Positions 17,803-27,317 of a stretch of 64,000 nucleotides of DNA are shown here, in pieces. The stretch is from Clostridioides difficile ATCC 9689 = DSM 1296 (lineage in GTDB: Bacteria > Bacillota > Clostridia > Peptostreptococcales > Peptostreptococcaceae). The stretch lies in contig NZ_CP011968.1 in the NCBI RefSeq assembly GCF_001077535.1, forward strand, positions 1,116,001-1,180,000, in the 5' to 3' direction. The position numbers were made by a program, and so were the translations under genes. Every line of letters starts with the position of its first letter. Positions within the stretch are counted from its first letter, which is position 1. Under the pieces are notes generated by a model, which was not told where the DNA came from, searched no databases, and saw only the letters and a list, made by a program, of their open reading frames with translations.

Positions 17803-18025
17803 TTATCAAAATAAGATAAAATTTCCTTTCTAAATTAGATTGAAGAATGTATTTATCAATATAAAAGTAAAATAATCATTATTATTAGTGAAGTAAATAT
17901 TGTTTGCCACATATATGCCATAAAGATGCACTTATTTTACGGAGATTTAACAAAGTAGTGTAAAGTATACTCTAAATATAAAATAAATCAAATAGAGTTA
18001 AATAAATTGAGAGGTGATATAAATA

Positions 18026-18715
18026 GTGAATAAAAAATTGAACTATAGATTTGAAATGAAGCACAAAATAACTGAAGCAGATGTGTTAGCTTTAAAATCA
18101 AGACTCTATCCAATAATGAAGAAAGATGAAAATGCATCTAAAGATGGAAAATATCTTATTAGGAGTTTATATTTTGATACTCCTGAAGATAAAGCACTTT
18201 TGGATAAATTAAATGGCGTTGCAATAAGAGAAAAGTTTAGGATAAGATTTTATAATAATGACTGCTCTTATATAAGGTTAGAGAAAAAAATCAAACATTA
18301 CAACATGACATCAAAGCTATCAACTAATTTAACCAAAAAAGAAGTAATAAATATACTAAATAATGATATTGAATTTCTAAAAGAGTCGACAAATTGTTTA
18401 TTAAGAGAATTTTATTTGAAATTAAAATGTGAAAGATTAGAGGCAAAAAGCATAGTTGATTACAATAGAGAAGCTTTTATTTATCCAGTTGGAAATGTAA
18501 GAGTTACAATCGATAGTGATATTAAAACTTCTGTAAATTCGGTAGATTTATTTAATAAAGATTTGCCAACTGTTTCGGTAATTGATGATAATATGACTGT
18601 ATTGGAGGTTAAATATGATGAATTTATACCAGATTTTATAAAGGATTTAATTCAAATTAATAAGACTACCTCTACAGCAGTTTCAAAGTATGCTTCAAGT
18701 AGATTATATATTTAA
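18026..18715 (+). CDS. VTC-domain (polyphosphate polymerase-like) protein
   Basis: A 229-residue cytoplasmic protein of the VTC family, whose yeast member makes polyphosphate inside a basic tunnel. Matching features are the N-terminal RFEMKHKI, the SLYFDTPED strand, conserved basic residues in REKFRIRFYN and YIRLEKKIK, and the C-terminal MTVLEVKYDEFIPDFI with a metal-binding Glu. The start is GTG 18026 behind GAGGTGATAT. It is the first gene of a VTC-DUF4956-CotH set, a recurrent Firmicute arrangement. Whether this family polymerises phosphate or another nucleotide-derived chain in bacteria is not settled. Confidence 0.82.
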   Translation: MNKKLNYRFEMKHKITEADVLALKSRLYPIMKKDENASKDGKYLIRSLYFDTPEDKALLDKLNGVAIREKFRIRFYNNDCSYIRLEKKIKHYNMTSKLSTNLTKKEVINILNNDIEFLKESTNCLLREFYLKLKCERLEAKSIVDYNREAFIYPVGNVRVTIDSDIKTSVNSVDLFNKDLPTVSVIDDNMTVLEVKYDEFIPDFIKDLIQINKTTSTAVSKYASSRLYI

Positions 18716-18831
18716 GAATAAAGGCTATGATTTATATAAAGATATACATAAATAAGGTTAAAAAACAAATAAGTTAAAAATAAATAAAATAAAAAATAAA
18801 TAAGTTAAAAATAGGAAGGATGATTTTAATT

Positions 18832-19506
18832 ATGACATTTAATGATATTTTTAAATCAAGTTTTATAGAAAACGTATCAGGTTTTTCATTTGTGGACAGT
18901 GCTTTAGCACTAGGTTCAGCTTTTTTAGTAGGTTTATTTATATATATGGTCTATAAAAAGACTTATATGGGAATTATGTATTCTCGACCATTCAATGTGT
19001 CGCTTGTAGCACTTACAATGCTTACAACTTTTGTAATATTGGCAGTTACTTCAAATGTAGTTTTATCCTTAGGTATGGTTGGTGCTTTATCTATAGTAAG
19101 ATTTAGAACAGCAATTAAAGACCCAATGGATTTAGTATTTCTATTTTGGTCATTGGGTTCAGGTATAGTTTTAGGAGCAGGTTTGATTCCCTTAGCTGTC
19201 ATGGGTTCAATAATTATGGGATTGATTCTAATATTCTTTTCAAATAAAACAATATCTGAAACTCCATATATATTGATGGTAAATTGTAATAATGAAGATT
19301 CAGAAGATATAGCAACTGATAAAATTAAAAAAGTATTTACTAAATATCAAATAAAATCAAAAAGTGTTACACCAGAAAAAGGAATAGAATTAGTGTTTGA
19401 AGTAAGAATGAAAGATGGAGAAACAAGTCTTATAAATGACTTGAGTCAAGTAGATGGAGTTACTAATGCAGTTCTTGTAAGTTATAATGGTGACTATGTA
19501 GCATAG
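18832..19506 (+). CDS. DUF4956 membrane protein
   Basis: A 224-residue protein with about four membrane helices in the first 140 residues, including VALTMLTTFVILAV and IVLGAGLIPLAVMGSIIMGL. The conserved family core is SIVRFRTAIKDPMDLVFLFW. A cytoplasmic C-terminal domain with ferredoxin-like predicted strands follows. I prefer ATG 18832 (MTFNDIF), as the AGGAAGGA at 18813-18820 runs into the alternative ATG at 18820. The intergenic stretch before it carries repeated AT-rich AAATAAGTTAAAAATA units of no clear role. The family is nearly always next to VTC-domain and CotH genes, as here, suggesting one membrane-linked system. Confidence 0.8.
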   Translation: MTFNDIFKSSFIENVSGFSFVDSALALGSAFLVGLFIYMVYKKTYMGIMYSRPFNVSLVALTMLTTFVILAVTSNVVLSLGMVGALSIVRFRTAIKDPMDLVFLFWSLGSGIVLGAGLIPLAVMGSIIMGLILIFFSNKTISETPYILMVNCNNEDSEDIATDKIKKVFTKYQIKSKSVTPEKGIELVFEVRMKDGETSLINDLSQVDGVTNAVLVSYNGDYVA

Positions 19507-19522
19507 AGAGGAGTAATCTTTT

Positions 19523-21430
19523 ATGAAAGATAAAAAATTTACCCTTCTTATCTCGATTATGATTATATTTTTATGTGCTGTAGTTGGAGTTTATAGTACA
19601 TCTAGCAACAAAAGTGTTGATTTATATAGTGATGTATATATTGAAAAATATTTTAACAGAGACAAGGTTATGGAAGTTAATATAGAGATAGATGAAAGTG
19701 ACTTGAAGGATATGAATGAAAATGCTATAAAAGAAGAATTTAAGGTTGCAAAAGTAACTGTAGATGGAGATACATATGGAAACGTAGGTATAAGAACTAA
19801 AGGAAATTCAAGTCTTATATCTGTAGCAAATAGTGATAGTGATAGATACAGCTATAAGATTAATTTTGATAAGTATAATACTAGTCAAAGTATGGAAGGG
19901 CTTACTCAATTAAATCTTAATAACTGTTACTCTGACCCATCTTATATGAGAGAGTTTTTAACATATAGTATTTGCGAGGAAATGGGATTAGCGACTCCAG
20001 AATTTGCATATGCTAAAGTCTCTATAAATGGCGAATATCATGGTTTGTATTTGGCAGTAGAAGGATTAAAAGAGTCTTATCTTGAAAATAATTTTGGTAA
20101 TGTAACTGGAGACTTATATAAGTCAGATGAAGGAAGCTCGTTGCAATATAAAGGAGATGACCCAGAAAGTTACTCAAACTTAATCGTTGAAAGTGATAAA
20201 AAGACAGCTGATTGGTCTAAAATCACAAAACTATTAAAATCTTTGGATACAGGTGAAGATATTGAAAAATATCTTGATGTAGATTCTGTCCTTAAAAATA
20301 TAGCAATAAATACAGCTTTATTAAACCTTGATAGCTATCAAGGGAGTTTTGCCCATAACTATTATTTATATGAGCAAGATGGAGTATTTTCTATGTTACC
20401 ATGGGATTTTAATATGTCATTTGGTGGATTTAGTGGTTTTGGTGGAGGTAGTCAATCTATAGCAATTGATGAACCTACGACAGGTAATTTAGAAGACAGA
20501 CCTCTCATATCCTCGTTATTAAAAAATGAGACATACAAAACAAAATACCATAAATATCTGGAAGAGATAGTAACAAAATACCTAGATTCAGACTATTTAG
20601 AGAATATGACAACAAAATTGCATGACATGATAGCATCATATGTAAAAGAAGACCCAACAGCATTTTATACTTATGAAGAATTTGAAAAAAATATAACATC
20701 TTCAATTGAAGATTCTAGTGATAATAAGGGATTTGGTAATAAAGGGTTTGACAACAATAACTCTAATAACAGTGATTCTAATAATAATTCTAATAGTGAA
20801 AATAAGCGCTCTGGAAATCAAAGTGATGAAAAAGAAGTTAATGCTGAATTAACATCAAGCGTAGTCAAAGCTAATACAGATAATGAAACTAAAAATAAAA
20901 CTACAAATGATAGTGAAAGTAAGAATAATACAGATAAAGATAAAAGTGGAAATGATAATAATCAAAAGCTAGAAGGTCCTATGGGTAAAGGAGGTAAGTC
21001 AATACCAGGGGTTTTGGAAGTTGCAGAAGATATGAGTAAAACTATAAAATCTCAATTAAGTGGAGAAACTTCTTCGACAAAGCAAAACTCTGGTGATGAA
21101 AGTTCAAGTGGAATTAAAGGTAGTGAAAAGTTTGATGAGGATATGAGTGGTATGCCAGAACCACCTGAGGGAATGGATGGTAAAATGCCACCAGGAATGG
21201 GTAATATGGATAAGGGAGATATGAATGGTAAAAATGGCAATATGAATATGGATAGAAATCAAGATAATCCAAGAGAAGCTGGAGGTTTTGGCAATAGAGG
21301 AGGAGGCTCTGTGAGTAAAACAACAACATACTTCAAATTAATTTTAGGTGGAGCTTCAATGATAATAATGTCGATTATGTTAGTTGGTGTATCAAGGGTA
21401 AAGAGAAGAAGATTTATAAAGTCAAAATAA
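19523..21430 (+). CDS. CotH kinase-family protein, secreted/membrane-anchored, low-complexity tail
   Basis: A 635-residue protein. It has an N-terminal signal/TM segment (about 7-27) and a CotH kinase domain (about 55-390) with GIRTKGNSS, LYLAVEGLKESYL, GDLYKSDEG and MLPWDFNMSFGG. A long Asn/Ser/Lys-rich low-complexity region (about 400-520) is followed by a Gly/Met/Pro segment (about 540-600), a C-terminal TM (about 605-625) and a basic tail. Bacillus CotH phosphorylates spore-coat proteins. This one is larger and membrane-anchored at its C-terminus, so it may act at the cell envelope. It is the third gene of the VTC-DUF4956-CotH operon, 16 bp after DUF4956. Confidence 0.87.
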   Translation: MKDKKFTLLISIMIIFLCAVVGVYSTSSNKSVDLYSDVYIEKYFNRDKVMEVNIEIDESDLKDMNENAIKEEFKVAKVTVDGDTYGNVGIRTKGNSSLISVANSDSDRYSYKINFDKYNTSQSMEGLTQLNLNNCYSDPSYMREFLTYSICEEMGLATPEFAYAKVSINGEYHGLYLAVEGLKESYLENNFGNVTGDLYKSDEGSSLQYKGDDPESYSNLIVESDKKTADWSKITKLLKSLDTGEDIEKYLDVDSVLKNIAINTALLNLDSYQGSFAHNYYLYEQDGVFSMLPWDFNMSFGGFSGFGGGSQSIAIDEPTTGNLEDRPLISSLLKNETYKTKYHKYLEEIVTKYLDSDYLENMTTKLHDMIASYVKEDPTAFYTYEEFEKNITSSIEDSSDNKGFGNKGFDNNNSNNSDSNNNSNSENKRSGNQSDEKEVNAELTSSVVKANTDNETKNKTTNDSESKNNTDKDKSGNDNNQKLEGPMGKGGKSIPGVLEVAEDMSKTIKSQLSGETSSTKQNSGDESSSGIKGSEKFDEDMSGMPEPPEGMDGKMPPGMGNMDKGDMNGKNGNMNMDRNQDNPREAGGFGNRGGGSVSKTTTYFKLILGGASMIIMSIMLVGVSRVKRRRFIKSK

Positions 21431-21456
21431 GATTAAAATTGAATATAAATAATTTT

Positions 21457-21497
21457 AATACTGTTAAGTCTAAATATTTACTTAGCAGTATTTTTTT
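21457..21497 (+). terminator. Terminator after cotH
   Basis: AATACTGTTAAGT pairs with ACTTAGCAGTATT across a short loop, followed by seven T. Confidence 0.85.
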
Positions 21498-21583
21498 AGA
21501 AAATAATGTATTTGGTTAATAATATAAGGTAATAAATTGATAAAAATTAAATACAGCATATTAATAATACATAATAAAGTAAT

Positions 21584-21629
21584 AAAAAAACTGTTTAAGT
21601 ATAATAACTTATATTTAGACAGTTTTTTT
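21584..21629. terminator. Second, bidirectional-looking terminator hairpin
   Basis: AAAAAAACTGTTTAAGTATA pairs imperfectly with TATATTTAGACAGTTTTTTT, giving an A-run on the left and a T-run on the right. No gene on the minus strand points into it, so it may back up the cotH terminator. The remaining 21630-21882 stretch shows no gene. Confidence 0.65.
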
Positions 21630-21882
21630 CATTTATAAATAATATAAATGAAATTGAAAACATTTGAAGGATAGAAATTGGTTGGATAAATGTATAAATT
21701 ACTTCACCAAAAAATAATGACAAAAATTGTAACTAAGTTGTAATAAAATGGTAGTTATTTAGCATAAAATAATGTATCATAGAAGTATATTATAAAATTA
21801 ATAAAATAAGATTTTTGTAAGAAAACTGCTGGCTTTTGATATTTAGAGTGAGTAGTTAAATTATGTTTAGGAGGGGTAGAAT

Positions 21883-22572
21883 TTGTTGCAAAAAGTATTA
21901 TGGAAATTTTTAAAGCTAGTAGTCGGTTTATTTATATGTTCAGTTGGTATAGTATTGACGATAAATTGTAACCTTGGATTATCTCCCTGGGATGTATTTC
22001 ATCAAGGACTTTCAAATCATATAGGAATAACTATAGGAACTGCTTCTATAATTGTAGGTTCTATAGTAGTTATTGCTGATGTCGTTCTTGGAGAAAATGT
22101 AGGATGGGGAACTGTTTTTAACATGCTACTAATTGGATTTTTTATGGATTTACTTTTATATAGTAATTTAATTCCAGAGGCTGATAGTTTATTTGTAGGA
22201 ATAATTATGTTGATATTAGGATTGGTTCTTTTGTCTGTTGGAATGGTATTTTATATGGGAAGTGGTTTAGGAAGTGGACCTAGAGATGGTTTGATGGTTG
22301 CAATTCAAAAGAAAACAGGAAAATCACTTAAATTAATAAGAGGTACTATAGAAGTTGGAGCATTAATAGTAGGATTTTTATTAGGTGGAAAAGTTGGTAT
22401 AGGAACTATAATAAGTGCATTTGGATTGGGGTATTTCACACAAATGGTATTTGGCTTATTTAAATTAGATTGTAGTAAGATTAAACATAGATTTATAGTA
22501 GATGATATAAAATTTATCAAAGTGTATATGAGTGGTGAGAAAAAGGCTGCTGTTCAAAATATAGTTAAGTAA
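21883..22572 (+). CDS. YczE/YitT-like integral membrane protein
   Basis: A 229-residue protein with about five membrane helices. Its conserved half-repeat motifs are CNLGLSPWDVFHQGLS (about 29-44) and GSGLGSGPRDGLMVAIQKKTG (about 125-145). These paired N/G-x-G-x-x-P-x-D signatures typify the YczE/YyaS/YitT family, whose function is largely unknown. The start is TTG 21883 (or the adjacent TTG 21886) behind a strong AGGAGGG at 21870-21876; no ATG is available in frame nearby. It is a single-gene unit with a terminator behind it. Confidence 0.82.
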   Translation: MLQKVLWKFLKLVVGLFICSVGIVLTINCNLGLSPWDVFHQGLSNHIGITIGTASIIVGSIVVIADVVLGENVGWGTVFNMLLIGFFMDLLLYSNLIPEADSLFVGIIMLILGLVLLSVGMVFYMGSGLGSGPRDGLMVAIQKKTGKSLKLIRGTIEVGALIVGFLLGGKVGIGTIISAFGLGYFTQMVFGLFKLDCSKIKHRFIVDDIKFIKVYMSGEKKAAVQNIVK

Positions 22573-22665
22573 TTTAAGAATAAATTCAACGAAATGTTAA
22601 GTATTTTAAATTAACATTTTGTTTAGATAGATAAATTGAATATTAAAAGAATATTAAAATATGAG

Positions 22666-22710
22666 GATTGCTAGAACACTATAAAATATAGATTTCTAGC
22701 AATTTTTTAT
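22666..22710 (+). terminator. Terminator after YczE-like gene
   Basis: ATTGCTAGAA (22666-22675) and TTCTAGCAAT (22694-22703) form a perfect 10-bp stem followed by a T-run. An upstream AAATGTTAA/TTAACATTT hairpin at about 22592-22620 may add to it. Confidence 0.85.
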
Positions 22711-22894
22711 TTGTTCAATATTTTTTTAGTACTAGAAGTCTTATTCTCTATTTAATGAATGAATTAATTTATAATTAGAGATACTAAACTTTATAGATAT
22801 TAATATAAACACCTTTAAACTGTGTATTTTCCAAAGCCTTTAAAATGCTTGTATTTATTCTAAATAAAAAAATAAAAAAATGTCAAAAAAACTC

Positions 22895-22981
22895 TTGTAT
22901 TATATCCAAATTTTATATATAATTACCTATGTTGTTTAGAAATTTTAAACTCAATGTTTAGTAAACAAAATGTTTAGTAAA
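22895..22981 (+). promoter_or_regulatory. Promoter and direct-repeat operator of the XRE-potABCD operon
   Basis: TTGTAT (22895-22900) and TATAAT (22918-22923) have a 17-bp spacer. In the transcribed leader, AATGTTTAGTAAA occurs twice (22953-22965 and 22969-22981), 16 bp apart. The first copy is part of the palindrome TGTTTA-G-TAAACA. The position downstream of the start point suggests repression by the XRE-cupin protein encoded next. The rest of the 22573-23007 gap holds only the terminator. Confidence 0.7.
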
Positions 22982-23007
22982 ATAAAACAGAAACTAGGAG
23001 GTGCAAC

Positions 23008-23547
23008 ATGGATATAGGTGAAAAGATAAAAAGATTAAGAACAGAAAAACAACTGACCCAGGAAGAGTTAGCTAATAGATGTGAATTGTCAAAGGGATTT
23101 ATTTCTCAATTAGAAAATAACTTAACATCACCATCCATAGCTACCCTTATAGATATACTTGAAATACTAGGTACAAATTTAAGGGAATTTTTTAATGAAA
23201 TAGATGATGAAAGAATCAGTTTTACAAAAGAAGATATGTTTGAAACTGAAGATGAAGATTTAAAATATAAATTAAAGTGGTTAATTCCAAATTCACAAAA
23301 AAATGAAATGGAGCCAATAATAATAACATTGTATCCAGGAGGACAGTATAAAGAAGAAAAGCCACATGAAGGTGAAGAATTTGGATATGTATTAGCAGGT
23401 TCAATATATGTCCATATAGGCGAAAAGAAAAATAAAGTAAAAAAAGGAGAGAGTTTTTACTTTAGACCGAAAGCAAATCACTATATATCAAACGAGGGCA
23501 AAACTACAGCAAAAGTGATTTGGGTAAGTACGCCACCATCATTTTAG
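23008..23547 (+). CDS. XRE-family regulator with cupin domain (PuuR-like)
   Basis: A 179-residue regulator. The N-terminal helix-turn-helix is at about residues 7-62 (IKRLRTEKQLTQEELANRCE, then GFISQLENNLTSPSI). The C-terminal cupin is at about 105-175 (HEGEEFGYVLAGSIYVHIGEKK, then FYFRPKANHYISN). XRE-cupin proteins often control polyamine genes and bind the small molecule in the cupin barrel. Here it is the first gene of an operon with potABCD, 18 bp ahead of potA, so polyamine-responsive repression of the importer is the simplest reading. ATG 23008 has AGGAGGTG. Confidence 0.88.
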   Translation: MDIGEKIKRLRTEKQLTQEELANRCELSKGFISQLENNLTSPSIATLIDILEILGTNLREFFNEIDDERISFTKEDMFETEDEDLKYKLKWLIPNSQKNEMEPIIITLYPGGQYKEEKPHEGEEFGYVLAGSIYVHIGEKKNKVKKGESFYFRPKANHYISNEGKTTAKVIWVSTPPSF

Positions 23548-23565
23548 AATAGAGGTGTTTAATAA

Positions 23566-24609
23566 TTGGTAGAAAATATAATAGAATTAAGGGATATATC
23601 TAAACATTATGAAGAACTTACTGTTTTAGATAATTTCAATTTAGATATAAAGAAAAATGAGTTTCTAACATTACTTGGACCAAGTGGATGTGGAAAAACT
23701 ACAACATTAAAAATAATAGCAGGATTTGAGTATGCTGATGATGGTAAAGTTTTATTTGAAGGTAAGGAGATAAATAATTTGCCACCATATGAAAGACAAG
23801 TAAACACAGTATTTCAAAAATATGCTTTATTTCCACACATGGATGTTTATGAAAATGTAGCTTTTGGATTAAAAATTAAAAAGACTCCAAAAGATGTAAT
23901 AGATGCTAAAGTAAAAGAGGTTTTGAAACTTGTTGCACTAGAAGGTTTTGAAAGACGACAAGTTGAATCATTGAGTGGAGGACAACAACAAAGAATTGCA
24001 ATAGCAAGAGCTCTAGTTAATGAACCAAAGGTATTATTACTAGATGAACCACTTGGAGCACTTGATTTAAAGTTAAGACAAGAGATGCAAATAGAATTAA
24101 AGAGAATCCAAAAAAAATTAGGAATAACATTTGTTTTTGTAACTCATGACCAAGAAGAGGCTCTTACTATGTCAGATACTATTGTTGTAATGTATAAGGG
24201 CAAAATTCAACAAATGGGAACACCACAAGATATATACAATGAACCTAAAAATTCATTTGTAGCTAAGTTTATAGGTGAAAGTAACATATTTGATGGAATT
24301 ATGATAGAAGATTATAAAGTTAATTTCTGTAATAGAGATTTTGAGTGTGTTGATAAAGGATTCGAAAAAAACGAAAATATAGAAGTAGTAATAAGACCAG
24401 AAGATATAAAAATGGTAAAGCCAGAAGAAGGAATGTTAAAGGGGAAAGTTACATCTACAGTGTTTAAAGGAGTGCATTACGAGATAGAATTGAATGAAAA
24501 TGGAAGATTGTGGATACTTCATAATACTAAAAATGCTGAGGTTGGGACTGAACTAGGCATGGATATATATCCAGAAGATATCCATATAATGAGAAAAGAG
24601 AATAACTAA
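23566..24609 (+). CDS. potA: Spermidine/putrescine ABC importer, ATP-binding subunit
   Basis: A 347-residue ATPase energising polyamine uptake. It has Walker [10 protein letters not shown] (about 38-46), the Q loop ([13 protein letters not shown]), signature LSGGQQQR (about 138-145), Walker [12 protein letters not shown] and a switch His (FVTHDQEEA). The C-terminal TOBE-type regulatory domain is at about 270-345 ([10 protein letters not shown]). The start is TTG 23566 behind GAGGTG (23552-23557). It is followed after one base by potB. The order potA-B-C-D with an XRE-cupin regulator matches known polyamine loci. Confidence 0.95.
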   Translation: MVENIIELRDISKHYEELTVLDNFNLDIKKNEFLTLLGPSGCGKTTTLKIIAGFEYADDGKVLFEGKEINNLPPYERQVNTVFQKYALFPHMDVYENVAFGLKIKKTPKDVIDAKVKEVLKLVALEGFERRQVESLSGGQQQRIAIARALVNEPKVLLLDEPLGALDLKLRQEMQIELKRIQKKLGITFVFVTHDQEEALTMSDTIVVMYKGKIQQMGTPQDIYNEPKNSFVAKFIGESNIFDGIMIEDYKVNFCNRDFECVDKGFEKNENIEVVIRPEDIKMVKPEEGMLKGKVTSTVFKGVHYEIELNENGRLWILHNTKNAEVGTELGMDIYPEDIHIMRKENN

Positions 24610-24610
24610 G

Positions 24611-25447
24611 ATGAAAAGAAAATCTTTTTTAGCATATCCATATGTAGTTTGGAGTGCGATATTTGTAATAATTCCTTTAATATTAGTAGTATTTTTTAGT
24701 TTTACAAAAGAATCAGGTGGAGGTTATGCCTTTACACTTGAGAATTATAAAGAAGTAATTGACCCTATATATATGAAAGTTTTTGGGCGTTCTATTCTTT
24801 TAGCAGGAGGAGCTACATTAATATGCCTTATAGTTGGTTATCCAGTGGCATATATAATTTCAAAGGCTCGTGTAAGTAGAAGAGGTTCATTAATATTATT
24901 GTTTATTCTTCCTATGTGGATGAACTTTCTTTTAAGAACATATGCATGGGTTGCTATATTAGGAAAAAATGGACTTTTAAATACATTTTTAGGTTGGTTT
25001 GGAATACAACCATTAGCAATTTTGTATACTAATTTTGCCATACTTTTAGGTATGGTGTATAACTTTTTACCATTTATGGTTCTTCCAATATATACAGCAC
25101 TATCAAAGATGGATAATGATTTGATAAACGCTGCTCATGACTTGGGTGCAAATAATATGACAGTTTTTAGAAAAATTATATTTCCTTTGAGTTTGCCAGG
25201 TGTAATGTCTGGAATAACTATGGTATTTATGCCAGCAGTCACTACTTTTGCAATATCAAGACTGTTAGGTGGAGGTAAAATAATGCTGGTTGGAGATTTG
25301 ATTGAACAACAGTTTACAGTTGTTGGAGATTGGAACTTTGGTTCAGCTATATCGATATTTATGATGATAGTAATATTAATATCTATGTCTATAATGTCAA
25401 AATTTGGAGATGAATCTGACAAAGAAGGCGGTGGGTTACTATTTTAA
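24611..25447 (+). CDS. potB: Spermidine/putrescine ABC importer, permease subunit
   Basis: A 278-residue membrane permease with six helices. The first is at about 8-30 (YVVWSAIFVIIPLILVVFF). The cytoplasmic EAA loop that contacts PotA is at about 173-195 (INAAHDLGANNMTVFRKIIFP). It forms the channel with PotC. The start ATG 24611 is one base after the potA stop, so translation is coupled. Its stop overlaps the inferred start of potC. Confidence 0.94.
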   Translation: MKRKSFLAYPYVVWSAIFVIIPLILVVFFSFTKESGGGYAFTLENYKEVIDPIYMKVFGRSILLAGGATLICLIVGYPVAYIISKARVSRRGSLILLFILPMWMNFLLRTYAWVAILGKNGLLNTFLGWFGIQPLAILYTNFAILLGMVYNFLPFMVLPIYTALSKMDNDLINAAHDLGANNMTVFRKIIFPLSLPGVMSGITMVFMPAVTTFAISRLLGGGKIMLVGDLIEQQFTVVGDWNFGSAISIFMMIVILISMSIMSKFGDESDKEGGGLLF

Positions 25448-26226
25448 AATTAAAGAAAATAACTTCTAATATATATTTAGCATTAGTATTCTTATTTTTG
25501 TATGCACCCATATTTGCTTTGGTACTATTTTCTTTCAATGATTCAAAATCAATGGCAAGATGGAATGGATTTACATGGAAGTGGTATGGTCAATTACTTC
25601 AAAATGAGAGTATAATGAGTGCTTTATATTATACTATTGTAATAGCTATATTAGCATCTGTAATATCTACAATAGTAGGAACTATAAGTGCTATAGGAAT
25701 ACATAAGATGAGAGGTAAGAGTAAGAAATTAATACTAAATGTAAACTATCTTCCTATTTTAAATACAGAGATAGTTACAGCAGTAGCTCTTATGAGTCTG
25801 TTTGTATTTGTAAAAATGGAATTTGGATTTACAACAATGCTATTGGCACACATAATGTTTTGTTTGCCATACGTTATACTTTCAGTTTTGCCAAAAATGA
25901 AGCAATTACCTGATAATATAGAAGATGCAGCTATGGACTTGGGAGCAACACCTATATACGCTCTTAGAAAAGTAATTTTACCACAAATAAAACCAGGTAT
26001 AGTTTCTGGATTTTTAATTGCATTTACTATGTCAATAGATGACTTTATAATAAGTTTCTTTAATGCTGGAAATGGTGTAAGCAATCTTTCTATAGAAATC
26101 TATGGAATGGCTAGAAGAGGTATAAAACCTGAAATAAATGCATTATCAACAATAATGTTTGCAGTGGTTCTAGGTTTACTTTTACTAGCTAATAAAAAAG
26201 AATCTATAGTAAGGGGGATTAAATAA
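25441..26226 (+). CDS. potC: Spermidine/putrescine ABC importer, permease subunit, apparent ATT start
   Basis: A 261-residue permease partner of PotB. It has six helices and the EAA loop IEDAAMDLGATPIYALRKVILP. The first membrane helix (NIYLALVFLFLYAPIFALVLF) needs sequence upstream of the only conventional in-frame start, TTG 25498, which lies in mid-helix and lacks a ribosome site. Between the upstream stop at 25417 and that TTG there is no ATG, GTG or TTG. ATT 25441 overlaps the potB stop and follows GGCGGTGGG, so I infer ATT initiation by coupling. The N-terminus is therefore uncertain. It overlaps potD by one base. Confidence 0.88.
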   Translation: MLKLKKITSNIYLALVFLFLYAPIFALVLFSFNDSKSMARWNGFTWKWYGQLLQNESIMSALYYTIVIAILASVISTIVGTISAIGIHKMRGKSKKLILNVNYLPILNTEIVTAVALMSLFVFVKMEFGFTTMLLAHIMFCLPYVILSVLPKMKQLPDNIEDAAMDLGATPIYALRKVILPQIKPGIVSGFLIAFTMSIDDFIISFFNAGNGVSNLSIEIYGMARRGIKPEINALSTIMFAVVLGLLLLANKKESIVRGIK

Positions 26227-27278
26227 TGATTAAGTTTAAAAAAGCAATATCCCTTATAGCTGTAGGTATGATGATAGTTACTTTATTTACAGGATGTAAT
26301 AAAGCAACTGATTCTACAAAAGTTTTAAATGTATATAATGTTGGAGATTATATAGATGAGTCTCTTATAGATAAGTTTGAAAAAGAAACAGGAATAGATG
26401 TTCAATATTCAACTTATGATACTAATGAAATGATGTATCAAAAAGTAAAGAGTGGTAGTACACACTATGATTTAGTATTTCCTTCAGACTATATGGTAGA
26501 GAAAATGAAAAATGAAGGTCTTTTGGAAAAATTAGATTTTAAGAATATACCTAATATGAAATATTTAGATAAGAGTTTTTTAAATCCTGTATACGACAAA
26601 ACTAATGAATATAGTGTTGCATATATGTGGGGAACTCTTGGAATATTGTACAATAAGAAAGAAGTTAAAGACCCTATGGATAGCTGGAATATACTTTGGA
26701 ATCCAAAGTATAAGGGAAATATAATGATGTTTGACTCTGTTAGAGATACTATAGGGATAACTCTTAAAAAATTAGGATATAGCATGAATAGTGTAAATCC
26801 AAAAGAAATAAATGAAGCTAAAAATCTTTTAATGAAACAAAAGGATTTAGTATTGGCTTATGTAAATGATGAGGGTAAGGATAGATTACTTGGTGGAGAA
26901 GTGGCAATGGGTATGCTGTATTCTGGAGATGCAGTTACACTAATGGAGCAAAATCCTGACCTTGATTATGCTATACCTAAAGAGGGAACTAATAAATGGG
27001 TAGATGCTATGTGTGTACCTACAACAGCACAAAATAAGAAAGAAGCTGAGCTGTTTATAAACTTTTTATTAGACCCAGAGAATGCAAAAGTAAATGCTGA
27101 GTACATTGGGTATTCAACACCTAATACAGGAGCACTAAAATTATTAGACCCAGAAATAACTCAGAATCCTGTTGCATATCCATCTAAAGAAGTACTTGAT
27201 AAATGTGAAACTTTTGAAGATATTGGTGAAAATATAAAATTATATGACAAGGCTTGGATAGAGTTAAAATCAAAATAG
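26226..27278 (+). CDS. potD: Spermidine/putrescine-binding lipoprotein
   Basis: A 350-residue substrate-binding protein of the polyamine importer. An N-terminal signal with lipobox LFTGC (Cys at about residue 23) predicts lipid anchoring on the outer face of the membrane. The mature part is a PotD/PotF-type periplasmic-binding fold: LNVYNVGDYIDESLIDKF at the start, the YDLVFPSDYMVEKM segment, and Trp and Asp residues in VAYMWGTLGILYNKK typical of the polyamine pocket. It starts ATG 26226 in a TAATG overlap with potC. A terminator follows at 27318. Confidence 0.95.
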   Translation: MIKFKKAISLIAVGMMIVTLFTGCNKATDSTKVLNVYNVGDYIDESLIDKFEKETGIDVQYSTYDTNEMMYQKVKSGSTHYDLVFPSDYMVEKMKNEGLLEKLDFKNIPNMKYLDKSFLNPVYDKTNEYSVAYMWGTLGILYNKKEVKDPMDSWNILWNPKYKGNIMMFDSVRDTIGITLKKLGYSMNSVNPKEINEAKNLLMKQKDLVLAYVNDEGKDRLLGGEVAMGMLYSGDAVTLMEQNPDLDYAIPKEGTNKWVDAMCVPTTAQNKKEAELFINFLLDPENAKVNAEYIGYSTPNTGALKLLDPEITQNPVAYPSKEVLDKCETFEDIGENIKLYDKAWIELKSK

Positions 27279-27317
27279 GGTCTTGTTGGTTTAAGTAAAT
27301 TTACTTAATAAATACTT

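Noticed and set aside
20505-21329. Minus-strand open frames opposite cotH
   Set aside because: They arise from the low-complexity Asn/Ser and Gly/Met/Pro codons of the CotH tail read backwards.
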